Source of the DNA: JAOUGY01 sp963785075
GTDB taxonomy: Bacteria; Actinomycetota; Acidimicrobiia; Spongiisociales; ZC4RG35
NCBI GenBank assembly: GCA_963785075.1
Contig: CAWATW010000011.1
Span: 62,001-126,000 of the forward strand
DNA length: 64,000 nt
Direction: 5' to 3'
The notes beneath the pieces were generated by a model, which was given only the letters and a program-made list of their open reading frames with translations, searched no databases and was not told the DNA's origin. Made by a program: the position numbers and the translations under genes. Positions 36,254 to 44,697 of the stretch are shown piece by piece (positions within the stretch are counted from its first letter, which is position 1; the number at the start of each line of letters is the position of its first letter).

Positions 36254-36287
36254 GAACCGGACGTGCGACTTCCACCGCATCCGGCTC
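36254..36287 (-). ncRNA. Group II intron domain V
   Basis: The 34-base hairpin on the minus strand starts GAGCCGGATGCGGTGGAAGT and ends GTCCGGTTC. It shows the catalytic-triad-bearing 5' arm, a GNRA-like GGAAG apical region and a bulge in the middle, as in domain V of bacterial group II introns. Confidence 0.85.
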
Positions 36288-36296
36288 TCCACGGGT

Positions 36297-37737
36297 TCAC
36301 GCCGACGGTCGGGTGACGGTGCTGGTGTGCGCCCAGGGTGTCGGGATCTTCGCACCGCGGTAGCGGTAGCGGGTGATCGGCACTGTTCCGCAGTTGAACA
36401 GTGAGACACCGTCGCGTTCTGGCCACCAGTTGTTGGCCAGGTAGCGACGTTTCAGCTGCTTCCAGGCGGCTCGGCTGTGTTCGCGTCGAAGCCAGTGCAC
36501 GATCCGTTCCCAGGTGAACTGGTGCAGGTGTGAGAAGGTTCGACTCGACACGCCGTGCCGGAAGTAGTTGGTCCAGCCCCGCAACACCTGGTTGATGCGG
36601 CGGAGCAGTTCGGACAGGGACTGGTTCGTGCCCATTCGGGTGATCGCTTTCACTTTGGCCAGGATCGAAGCCAACGACTTCTTTGATGGCCAGGTGTAGA
36701 CGTATCGACGGTTCGAGCCTTGTTGGCGTTGCCGCTGGATGCGGAATCCCAAGAACTCGAACCCCTGGTCGATGTGGACGGTCATCGTCTTGGCCTCTGA
36801 CAGGCGGAGACCTATCGGAGCCAACGCTGCTGCCACTTGATCCCGCAGGTCCTCGGCGTGAGCCTCGGTGCCCGCCACCATGACCACGAAGTCGTCGGCG
36901 TACCGGACAAGCCGGTACGTGGCGTGTCCGTGGTTGCGGCGGGTTGCCCGCTGGGTTCGGGTGGCCATGTCACGCTGCCACGCCTCGACGAAATAGTCGT
37001 CGAGAACCGACAGGGCGATGTTGGCCAGCAGCGGCGACAGGATGCCGCCCTGAGGGGTGCCCATCTTGGTGTCCCTGGTGACCTGGTCCTCTGAGAGGAC
37101 ACCGGCGCACAGGAACGCTTTGATCAACCTCAACACGCGTTTGTCTCCGATCCGATCCCGGATCCGGTCCATCAGGGCCGGATGTGAGATCTCGTCGAAG
37201 CACGCTTCGATGTCACCTTCCAGCACCCACTCCTAACGGTTGGATGCCAGCATGTGAATCTCGGCGATGGCGTCATGCGGTCGACGATTGGGACGGAACC
37301 CGTATGAGCACGGGTGGAAGTCCGCTTCGAAGATGGGTTCGAGGACCAGCTTCACGCTGGCTTGCACGATCCGATCCCGATAGGCGGGGATGCCCAGCCG
37401 TCGGAGCTTGCCCGACGGTTTGGGGATCATCCTCTCTCTGACGGGCAACGGTTCGAAACTGCCGGCTTTGAGCTCGGCTCGCAGCTCGGTCAGCATCTTG
37501 TCGGCTGAGACGATCGAGCGTGGAACCACGCCGTCGACCCCAGCCGTTCGTGCTCCCCGATTCCCCTGGGACTCGATCCCATGCCAGCACAAGGAAGGCG
37601 GGATCGGTGACCAGGTTGAACAGGTCGTCGAACCGACGATCAGCATCGTCGATCGACCATTGGTGCAGTTTGGTTTGGATACCCAGTACCCGGGTCTTTG
37701 CCTCGTCGAGGCTCGGCCACGGTGCGCCAGTATTCAC
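36297..37737 (-). pseudogene. ltrA: Group II intron reverse transcriptase/maturase, one frameshift and one in-frame TAG
   Basis: About 479 codons. The N-terminal RT0/RT1 region is TKLHQWSIDDADRRFDDLFN and GARTAGVDGVVPRS. RT2 is MIPKPSGKLRRLGIPAYRDR, RT3 is YGFRPNRRPHDAI then WVLEGDIEACFDEI, and RT4 is GTPQGGILSPLLANI. The catalytic box is LVRYADDFVVM (YADD). The maturase/GIIM domain follows (LRGWTNYFRHG, TWERIVHWLRR). An extra base at about 37565 splits the N-terminus, and TAG at 37233-37235 stands where the family has tyrosine (NR-Y-EWVLEGDI). There is no clear HNH endonuclease at the C-terminus. It would bind the intron for splicing and copy it into DNA if intact. Confidence 0.82.
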
Positions 37738-38627
37738 CAGCGTCCTCCCGGCGTTCCATCACAACAACTGCGAACTCGCTGGGTCCCTTCGCCATGTGGA
37801 CGGCTTTCCCGTCCTCGGACTACTACGGACCCTCCGCCCCGTCCCGGAGCCGTCAGCCGACGGTGAGCCTGCCCGCCGACCAGCCGGATGCTGGCCGGGA
37901 AGGGCGACCCCGAGACGGTTCCCACGTTCACTGCATGCCGGTCGGCAGGATCGGCGCCCAGCTTTTCCGCTACAGCCTCGCCATCACCGAACCCGCAGCA
38001 CCGCGGTGATGGCCTCCCCACCGACATCAATAGTCGGTTTCGGAGTCGCAGACCACTGCAAGGCTGATCTGCGCGGACTGTTGCCCGGCCCACATCCGCC
38101 AGGTTCGAGCCGGTTCCACCCTTGAGCGGATTCAACCACTGGTTCACTTCCGTTACACCTCTCTGCCTCGCTTGCCGGGCACGCTGCCATCTGGCAGTAC
38201 TGACACGCCCCGGCTTTGTCACCGCTGCTTCCCGTCCTCACCCGCACCTCCGGGATCAGACTGCGGTCAGCTTCACCGATCTGCTGCGACAGACCAGCAG
38301 GGCGGGCCTCTCACCCACCCCTGCACACACAGCGCCTCGTGGCGCACCTTGACGAGATGGAACGGATCAGCGACCTGGACGGCGTCACCAAGCATGGTGT
38401 CGAACGCTCTGCGGTAGGCGCCGGACAGGTCCAACGTCGCCCACCGAACCCCGGCCCGCCACTCGGGTGTCCGATCTTCGAGCCACTTGATAGGTCCGGC
38501 AGCGGTGCGGCCCGCCACGACATCGAGCAGCTGCCCGGCTTCGACGTCGACGATCTGAGTCGTCCAATGCTGCCGTCGCCTTTCCCCGAGGCGACACCGC
38601 AGCGTCTCATCCAACCCGAGCGCCATT

Positions 38628-38825
38628 GAGAAGCTGGCGACGGCCGACGTCACCAAGGGGTGCAATCCGCCTGACAACACTCAGTTCTGTCCGGACAACC
38701 CGGTCACTAGAGCGGAGATGGCCACCTTCCTCGGCCGCGCCCTGAATCTGACGCCCAACGTACCGCCATCCACCACAACCACAGCTGTAGTGCCTCCGCT
38801 GTCGACTTCCAGCCAACCCGGATGA
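38628..38825 (+). pseudogene. C-terminal fragment of an SLH-domain surface protein
   Basis: The frame begins without a start at the IS junction and reads EKLATADVTKGCNPPDNTQF, then CPDNPVTRAEMATFLGRALN, one SLH-like repeat. A Thr/Pro/Ser tail and TGA at 38823-38825 follow. The repeat has the same CNPP...FCPD...VTR.(E/Q)MA.FL pattern as the intact SLH protein at 45540-47126. The IS deletion event removed everything upstream. It is the end of a lost cell-surface gene. Confidence 0.75.
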
Positions 38826-38987
38826 CTCGATCAACTGCTTGGACTTAGACGATGGGGCGCCGCTCAAGAACGGGGTTCGACACCTGCTTCCCCTGTTCCA
38901 GGGACACCGGGCCGATAGCGCGGCGACACGGTGGCGGCTCCCCTCTAGTCGAGACGCCCGAAGACCCCTCGAATCACACGACAGAAC

Positions 38988-40052
38988 TCAGGGTGTCTCG
39001 CTCTGGCAGAGTGCTCCCCGTTCTACGCCGTGCGGGCAATAGACCTGAGCCATCGTCCTCGTCACTGTCCATGTTCCCGCCTCGTCTGCGATGGTCAGTT
39101 GCAGCCGGAAGCCGCCGCTGAATGGGAACAGGCCTTCGGCGCGGTCCATGCAAGGGAGCACAACGTCGACGACCGCGAGCGCCGGCTCGCCGTCGGTGAC
39201 GCTGAGGACCCGACCGGACGACGCCCCTCCACAATCGACCGATTCGATCCAATGCTCCACAACGAGGCGCGCGACCTCGCTGGATGTGGCTCCGGTCTGC
39301 CCGACCCAGCTTCCCCCAGGTTCGAACGGCGCACTCAGGAGCGCGGTGTCCAGCAGCTCAGCCGGCGGTTCGGGCAGCACATCCTCGGTGGCGGGCACAT
39401 CAGCCTCGGACAACGCCACATCCCCGTTCTGCGAGGACGCATCCTCTTCTCGGGGTGCCGGCGCCTCGTCTTCTGGAAGGACCGTCGCCGGGATCGAGGC
39501 CGCAGGCGTGTTTTGGCCGGACTCTGAGCCGTCGGAGAGCAACCAATATGTCACAGCCAGAGCTAGCACCACGAAGAAGCCGAAGAGCCACCTTTCCGGG
39601 TGGTGACTTCGGGGACGTTGCGCAACAGTCCTGCGCCTGTCCGCCGTCTGCTTGCTCGCGTCGAGCGGACCACCGTTTCGAAGGGTCGCGACGAGTAACC
39701 GATAGCCATCAGCGTTGGGATTGCCGCCCCATCCGATCAGGTCGGCTGCCTGAACCCGCCGAAACTCCAGCGGGATCACCGAATCATCTAGTCGGGCTGG
39801 GACCAGCTTCGCCATCGAAGCTGCCTCCTCGGCTTCGGCGACCACCCAACGCGAGCCCACCGACTGCCGCGACCACAGGACCACCACCTTGCGGGCGTCC
39901 CGCAAGGCCCTGTCGATCACCTCGTCGAAGGTCTCGCCGGGCGGGATCTCTCGGTCGAACCACACATCGAAGCCATCCGCGGCAAGACGTCGAGCCAGTT
40001 GGTCCGCTTCCGGCTCATCCGCTCTTGCGTAGCTGATCATGACATCAGCCAT
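38988..40052 (-). CDS. Membrane-anchored TIR-domain protein with extracytoplasmic domain
   Basis: Protein of 354 residues. Residues 1-125 form a TIR domain: VMISYARADEPEADQLARRL, then FDVWFDREIPPGETFDEVID, and SRWVVAEAEEA with Glu73 at the position of the NAD-cleaving glutamate of active TIRs. A membrane helix follows (about 155-172, WLFGFFVVLALAVTYWLL). The remaining 180 residues lie outside: an acidic Pro/Ser linker (about 175-230), then a compact domain with GGSWVGQTGATSSEVARLVV and three or four cysteines (CGG, LPCMDR, VYCPHG, LCQSE). So the sensor is outside and the TIR effector inside. It is divergent from the second TIR gene. Function unknown. Confidence 0.8.
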   Translation of the reverse strand: MADVMISYARADEPEADQLARRLAADGFDVWFDREIPPGETFDEVIDRALRDARKVVVLWSRQSVGSRWVVAEAEEAASMAKLVPARLDDSVIPLEFRRVQAADLIGWGGNPNADGYRLLVATLRNGGPLDASKQTADRRRTVAQRPRSHHPERWLFGFFVVLALAVTYWLLSDGSESGQNTPAASIPATVLPEDEAPAPREEDASSQNGDVALSEADVPATEDVLPEPPAELLDTALLSAPFEPGGSWVGQTGATSSEVARLVVEHWIESVDCGGASSGRVLSVTDGEPALAVVDVVLPCMDRAEGLFPFSGGFRLQLTIADEAGTWTVTRTMAQVYCPHGVERGALCQSETP

Positions 40053-40410
40053 GAAAAACCACCCTTCTCATCCGATGATGACGGGACTCATCTCTCAGCT
40101 GAAGAGGCAAATGTCAGATGATGGCTATCGAGGCTGCCGGCGCGACTCCTACTTCACATGATCTGGGACCGTCGCGGTCGATGTCGATATTTCCGCCACG
40201 TCATTTGGCGTGCTGCGGCCTGGTGTACGGGGGCCTGACAATTGATGCGACCGGCCAAGCGGACCGCCGCCCGTCCCAACCAACGCTGATGGCCTACATC
40301 ACTGAGGTTCCCACCGGAGAAGGGAAATGCTCTCGCCGGGACGCCGACCGTTCGCGGCCTCCTCTCGTCGGCCCGCCGGCACCTGTTACGACCCTCACGG
40401 AACCGGTAGG
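40053..40410. other. Intergenic region between two divergent TIR genes
   Basis: About 360 bases, less GC-rich than the flanking genes, presumably holding promoters for both directions. I see no convincing -35/-10 pair, no repeats longer than eight bases and no small gene. The upstream ATG at 40327 is in frame with the right-hand TIR gene but its translation does not look like protein. Confidence 0.5.
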
Positions 40411-42598
40411 GTGAAAACCCGGCCCCGCGGACCTGCTCACACCGGAGGATCCCGCCGGACCCACGCGACCCGGAGGTGGGCGACGAACAGCGCGAGCCAC
40501 GTCTTCATCAGTTATCGCCGGTCCGACAGCGCCGACATCTCCGGACGGATCAGCGACTTCATGTCGCGACGATACGGAGGCGAGCGCGTATTCCAGGATG
40601 TCGACGACATCGCCCCGGGCGCCCGTTGGGACGAGCGGATCGACCTCGCCATGGCATCGAGCGACGTGGTGCTGGTGGTCATAGGCCCTGACTGGCTGAC
40701 AGCGGCCACTGAGGATGGCCGCCGTCGTCTCGAGGACCCGAACGATGAACTGCGCCGCGAGGTGGCGACCTCACTCGGAATGGCCCAGACGGTGATCCCG
40801 GTACTCGTCGGTGGAGCGCCGATGCCGAGCGAATCCGACCTCCCCGACGACATCAGGGCGCTGTCGCGTCGGCAGGCGGTCACCATCCGCAGCGGCGAGG
40901 GATTCCACATCGACGTGCAGTCGCTCGCTGCCGTGATCGACCCAAAGATGCGGGATCGCCGGCGGATCTGGTTGCTCGGAGGTGTAGCGGCGACGCTTCT
41001 CGCAGTCACGGTGTCCGCCATCGTGCTCGCCATGCCGGGCGTTCAGGAATCGGCGGGCCCCGTGGCGACAACAGGATCCACGACGACGACAGGTTCCACG
41101 ACGATCACGGGTTCGACCACGATCACCACCACGACCACGCCGGCCGGGATCACGCAGTCGGAGGTGGAGTCTCTTTCGGGGACGTTCAACATCGCCGTCG
41201 TCACCTTCACCGCAGAGCCTGAGGGCGATCAGGCGGTCAACCTCGAAGCGGCCCAGGCGGCCGAAGACCTGTTCGGCTTCCTCGCTTCGCAACTCACAGG
41301 GGCAGGGTCGAGTTCTCCACTGCTCGAGGACCTCGACATCGGGCTGTTCGAACGCCCGGAGCCGGATGGAACGGAGGACATTGACCTCGAAGACTTCGCC
41401 GGCGAGGTGAATGCCGACATCGTGGTCTCGGCGACTCTCAGGTCGGAGGAGTCCGGGGGGAGTGCGTTCCAACCGAGGTTCGCAGTCCGCAACGGACCCT
41501 TCGAACGCAGTGCCCAGCTTGCGGGCGACTACGGGCTCGGCGGATCCGAGGTCTTCGTCGGCGGATTCGAGTCGCCGGTCGTTCGATCTGCGCTCCGGAC
41601 CACCATGCGACGGCGAGCATGCATCCTCGTCCATCTGGTGACCGGGATGAGCCTTTATCGGGAGCAGGCGTATCGTCCGGCGGCCGAGAGCTTCCTGGCA
41701 GCGGCCGAGGCTACTCGATGTCCAGATCCGCCTCCCACGGGTCGGACCGGCTCCGACGGTCAGGAGATCGCCTTTCTATTCCTCGGCAGCATAGAGATGC
41801 TGGATGGGGACTTCGATGCAGCCGAGGCCTGGTACGACCGGGTAATCGAGCTCGACGAGACGTCGGTTCGAGCGTTCGTCGGACGGGCCGAGGTCGCGTT
41901 CCAACGGGCGCGCGCCGACTGCATCACGGGTGAGGTCGACTCACAGGTCGACCTCACCCGCCTGCAGAAGGGCGCGCAAAGCACATGTCGCAGCCCTCGA
42001 GGTGTCCCGCCGGGCTACAGAATCCGGCGATTTCGAAGTCCCGTACCTGGACACGCAGGCAGATCTCCAGCGCGGCCGGATCGAACTCTGCATCGGCGTG
42101 GCCGAGGGCTCCTCACTGCAGTCGGCCCGCGAACCATTCGAAGCCGTGGTCGATGACTACGTCTCCGGCGAAGACGACGAACAAGATCGGATCGCCGATC
42201 TGGCCGCCGAGGCGTACGCAGGATTGGGGTTCATCGCGCTCGGCGTGGACTCTGCGCCCGATAAGGCGCTCGACCTGTTCACTCGTGCGATCGACCTGAA
42301 CCCGGCCCGCGATCGCCGTCTAGTCTTCCTGGCCGCCCGCGCCGGCGCATACGAACAACTCGGCCGGACGGACGAGGCAGCCACCGACTGCGAAGTCGTC
42401 GCTTCGGTAGGTAGCGGCTCCGATTGTCCGCTCTTGATCGACGAACTCATCGAAGACCTGACCGAAGCCCTCCCGTTCACCGGCTTCTCGTCCGAGCTCG
42501 TGGACTTGGCGATTGCGGGCATGCTGCTCCTGAGCCTTGGCTGGGCACTCCTCGGCGTAGCCGCCCGAAAGCCAGGAGTGCCCGGTCGTCGGCGTTGA
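40411..42598 (+). pseudogene. TIR-TM-TPR protein with LPFTG sorting signal, one frameshift
   Basis: About 700 residues. It has a cytoplasmic TIR domain (VFISYRRSDSADISGRISDF, FQDVDDIAPGARWDERIDL, VVLVVIGPDWL, DELRREVATSL), then a membrane helix (40966-41037, IWLLGGVAATLLAVTVSAI) and a Thr-rich linker (41064-41150). An alpha/beta region follows, then TPR-like repeats (FDAAEAWYDRVIELD, PDKALDLFTRAIDLNP, GAYEQLGRTDEAATDCE). The end is LPFTG (42470-42484), a second hydrophobic helix and RKPGVPGRRR, a sortase signal. One extra base at about 41977 breaks the frame. GTG 40411 is the nearest standard in-frame start, but GGAGG (40472-40476) sits six bases before ACG 40483, which would give (M)NSASHVFISYRR. 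The start may be ACG, or a mutated or misread ATG. Confidence 0.75.
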
Positions 42599-42647
42599 CG
42601 GATGTTCGAGGGGCAGAATGGTCCCTTTGCGTCGAGGTAGGGAGCCG

Positions 42648-42973
42648 ATGGCTGCCGACGCTGTCGACCAACGATCGCAAGAACCACTCGCATTTCGACG
42701 AGGTGCTGGATCTGCTCGCTGCCAGAAAGCCTTTGGTACGACGAAGTCGTCGACCACGTCGGGATCAATCTCGCATCGTTTCGAGGGCCCCGGCCGCAAC
42801 TCCTCGAGATTGGGATGCAATGCTATGCGGGCAAGCGCCTGTTCGCAGTAGCCCCCGCCGGCCTCCTCTGGAGCCAAGAGGGCGGAACCTCCTTTCGGAG
42901 GCATGGCGGGTGTGGGCGAGCACTAGGGTCCGCTACGGTGGCCGCATGGAGCGGTTCGCAGCGTCCGCGTTGA
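42648..42973 (+). pseudogene. Small protein readable across three frames
   Basis: ATG 42648 follows TAGGGAG. Three segments read as protein in successive frames: MAADAVDQR, then DRKNHSHFDEVLDLLAARK, then ESLWYDEVVDHVGINLASFR and QLLEIGMQCYAGKRLFAVAP. Each step needs one base removed. The repaired product would be about 90-105 residues. Family unknown. The last frame overlaps the following VOC gene, so its exact end is uncertain. Confidence 0.35.
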
Positions 42974-43368
42974 CGCACATGTTGGTGGTGGCCGATCCGA
43001 CCGCCAGCCGGGACTGGTACGTGAGCGTGCTCGACGCTTCGGTGTACGGTGAGTACGGCGGAACCTCAGTGGTGCTCGAGCTGCTGGGCAACTGGATTCT
43101 GCTGGTGTCGGGTGGCGGTCCGACACCTGGCAAGCCTTCGGTGACCCTCGACGCACCAGCCGATCCGGATCTCGTGAGCGGGCAGATCATCTTCCGGGTC
43201 GACGACTGTCGAGCGACCTACGACCTGCTGCGATCGCGCGGCGCCGAGTTCTTGGCGCCGCCCGTGGACCGCGGAGGAGAGATCCGCGCCTTCTTCCGGG
43301 ACCTCGACGGTCACCTGTTCGAGATCTCCGAGCTGACCCGACCCCTCCGAGAGGCGTCACGGCGGTGA
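42946..43368 (+). CDS. VOC-family (glyoxalase/dioxygenase-like) protein
   Basis: Single vicinal-oxygen-chelate domain of 140 residues with paired beta-alpha-beta-beta-beta modules: LTHMLVVADPTASRDWYVSV at the start and IIFRVDDCRATYDLLRSRG then FFRDLDGHLFEISEL in the second module. His10 and Glu near the end could be metal ligands. Members include glyoxalases, ring-cleavage dioxygenases and resistance proteins; this one cannot be narrowed down. A second, broken VOC gene lies at 44117-44425. Confidence 0.82.
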   Translation: MERFAASALTHMLVVADPTASRDWYVSVLDASVYGEYGGTSVVLELLGNWILLVSGGGPTPGKPSVTLDAPADPDLVSGQIIFRVDDCRATYDLLRSRGAEFLAPPVDRGGEIRAFFRDLDGHLFEISELTRPLREASRR

Positions 43369-43413
43369 CGCGATCGGTAGCCTCGGCAAGGAACCCGATG
43401 GAAGGATCGAGTC

Positions 43414-44088
43414 GTGGCTTCGTACACCGAGTGGGTTGATCTTCTCGAGCGTGAGCTCGGCTCAGTCCTCCGAGGGTTCCGCAGCGTCTCGGGGGACCAA
43501 TGGTCGCTTCCGACACGCCTGGAACCGCTGGACCCGTCGCTTCCGCATTGGACGATCTTCGAACTCGCCGGACACTTCGACATCTCGATCGGCTTGACGA
43601 GGATGCTGATCGCCGAACCGCAGAAAGGCCAGCCGGGCCGTGACCGTGTGAGCTTCTTCATCTTCCCTCGCTCGGAGGTGGCGCCCGTCGTGTACGACTA
43701 CGCCTACAAGATGGTTGAAGGCAAAGGTCCGTTTGACATGGTGAGTGTACTGGAAGAGACGTTCGGTCAGACGGTCGAGGAGTCGAGGGCCACAGCGCCC
43801 GATACGGTTGGCTCCGGCTACTACGCACTCATGCGACTCGACGAGTTCGTACCGACGCGAGTGGTGGAGGCGGTGGTGCACGGACTCGACCTGACCGATG
43901 CTCTCGGCGTTGGCCCAGCGGCCACGTCCGACGGCATCAGACTCACCGCCGGGATTTTGGACGAGCTCTTGGCGCGTAGGACCGTCGCTGGGCGTCCTGC
44001 AGACCTGTCCGACGACCTGGAATGGATCAGAGCGGCATCCGGACGTGGCTTGGACCACCCCGACCCGCGTCTGCCATTGATCGGCTGA
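43414..44088 (+). CDS. DinB/mycothiol-dependent maleylpyruvate isomerase-fold protein
   Basis: Four-helix protein of 224 residues of the TIGR03083-like group. The metal-binding histidines fall in WTIFELAGHFDISIGL (near 50) and EAVVHGLDLTDALG (near 155), with a third likely in the middle helices. GTG start at 43414. Relatives use mycothiol or another thiol as cofactor, or simply bind metal; many have no known activity. It is 46 bases downstream of the VOC gene and may be co-transcribed with it. Confidence 0.72.
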   Translation: MASYTEWVDLLERELGSVLRGFRSVSGDQWSLPTRLEPLDPSLPHWTIFELAGHFDISIGLTRMLIAEPQKGQPGRDRVSFFIFPRSEVAPVVYDYAYKMVEGKGPFDMVSVLEETFGQTVEESRATAPDTVGSGYYALMRLDEFVPTRVVEAVVHGLDLTDALGVGPAATSDGIRLTAGILDELLARRTVAGRPADLSDDLEWIRAASGRGLDHPDPRLPLIG

Positions 44089-44116
44089 AGTCGTTGCACA
44101 GGTTTGGCGCATCGTC

Positions 44117-44425
44117 GAACGTTCACCAAACATCCCGACGCCGATCGCTGCCACCATCGACTGCTCCGATCTGGAGGCGACGAGCAGTTTTGGGGTGGGT
44201 TGCTCGGCGCGAAGTTCCAGATCGCCAGCACTTCGGGTTTCTCGCTCACGCGCCGGACCGTAACGTGACGATCTGACTGCAGCAGGCCCCCGAGGAGCGA
44301 GCAGGCAAGACCGGGTCCACCTCGACTTCGTCGCGGAAGACCTCGACGCCTCCCTCGAGCGTGTCGTTGCTCTGGGCGGTGCGATCGGGGAGCGCGGGGA
44401 GTCGTTCGACATCATGCGGGCCTAG
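44117..44425 (+). pseudogene. Broken VOC-family gene
   Basis: Segments in three frames spell a VOC domain: PTPIAATIDCSDLEAT, FWGGLLGAKFQIA, FLAHAPDRNVTI, then QQAPEERAGKTRVHLDFVAE and DLDASLERVVALGGAIGERG, with TAG at 44423. At least three shifts and an internal TGA are needed to join them. It has no clear start. It looks like a duplicate or relic related in fold, not closely in sequence, to the VOC gene at 42946. Confidence 0.6.
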
Positions 44426-44697
44426 GCTGGTTTAGGGTGTGGGAACTCATGTCGAGCTGCCCTCCTGGGGTCGCGTCTGGCCGATTCTTCTGAATGAACG
44501 ATGGCGCGACCGCCGTGATCTGGATGGGCGCCGGCAGCAATCCGCGGCGCATCTGGATGCTCCGGCATGATCATCGAGAGATGAAGAGGCGCTCGACCGC
44601 GGAAGAATGCCCTTGACTCCCAGAATGGGGCACAGCTTGGCGGGAGGCGAAGAAGGGGGGTTTCACTCTGCGTCGACCAGTCGTATCCGGGAGGTCG

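Larger units (their letters stand above)
36191..38347 (-). ncRNA. Group II intron with encoded reverse transcriptase
   Basis: Length 2157 bases. The 5' end on the minus strand is GTGCGCC (consensus GUGYG) directly after the exon triplet AAG; the 3' end is ...TCTCAC (consensus AY) before CTGGCC. About 610 bases of 5' structured region precede the reverse transcriptase gene. Domain V and a domain VI stem (GGCCCGGAG with CTCCGGGCC) follow it. Removal of exactly these bases restores the ISL3 transposase frame. It is a ribozyme and retroelement that splices itself out of RNA and moves by retrohoming. Splicing ability is inferred from structure only. Confidence 0.85.
35573..38627 (-). mobile_element. 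Truncated ISL3-family insertion sequence carrying a group II intron
   Basis: The element consists of the 3' end of an ISL3 transposase gene (35657-36190), an inserted group II intron (36191-38347) and the middle of the same transposase gene (38348 to about 38627). The zinc-finger/helix-turn-helix N-terminal half of the transposase and the corresponding end of the element are missing. There the sequence passes directly into a broken SLH gene. So the IS was first invaded by the intron, or carried it in, and lost one end by deletion or recombination. Confidence 0.75.
35657..38627 (-). pseudogene. ISL3-family transposase, split by the intron and missing its N-terminus
   Basis: Exon 1 (38627-38348) reads MALGLDETLRCRLGERRRQ, then WATLDLSGAYRRAFDTML, then DAVQVADPFHLVK. 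Exon 2 (36190-35657) continues LANSKLDECRRRVQNETLG, HRGRKSDPLYRGRRL, and the conserved tail NGPTEAVNNLVKRIKRVAFG, FRNYRIRALLYAGRPNWDLL. Joining the exons at 38348/36190 restores an unbroken frame through the family motif PFHLVK-LANSKLDECRRR. That proves the intron position. DDE-type acidic residues are visible (LDET, LDLSG, and the NGPTEAVN region). It starts abruptly at ALGLDET, so even spliced it would be inactive. Confidence 0.82.

Noticed and set aside
40327..40410. ATG 40327 as the start of the TIR-TPR protein
   Set aside because: The added residues (Arg/Pro/Ser-rich) are not protein-like, and the nearest good ribosome-binding site is at 40472.
43462..44415. A 317-residue minus-strand frame
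   Set aside because: Antisense to the intact DinB-fold gene and the VOC relic, both with clear motifs.
44426..44697. Possible small gene between the VOC relic and the methyltransferase
   Set aside because: No frame with both a start signal and protein-like composition was found in these 270 bases.
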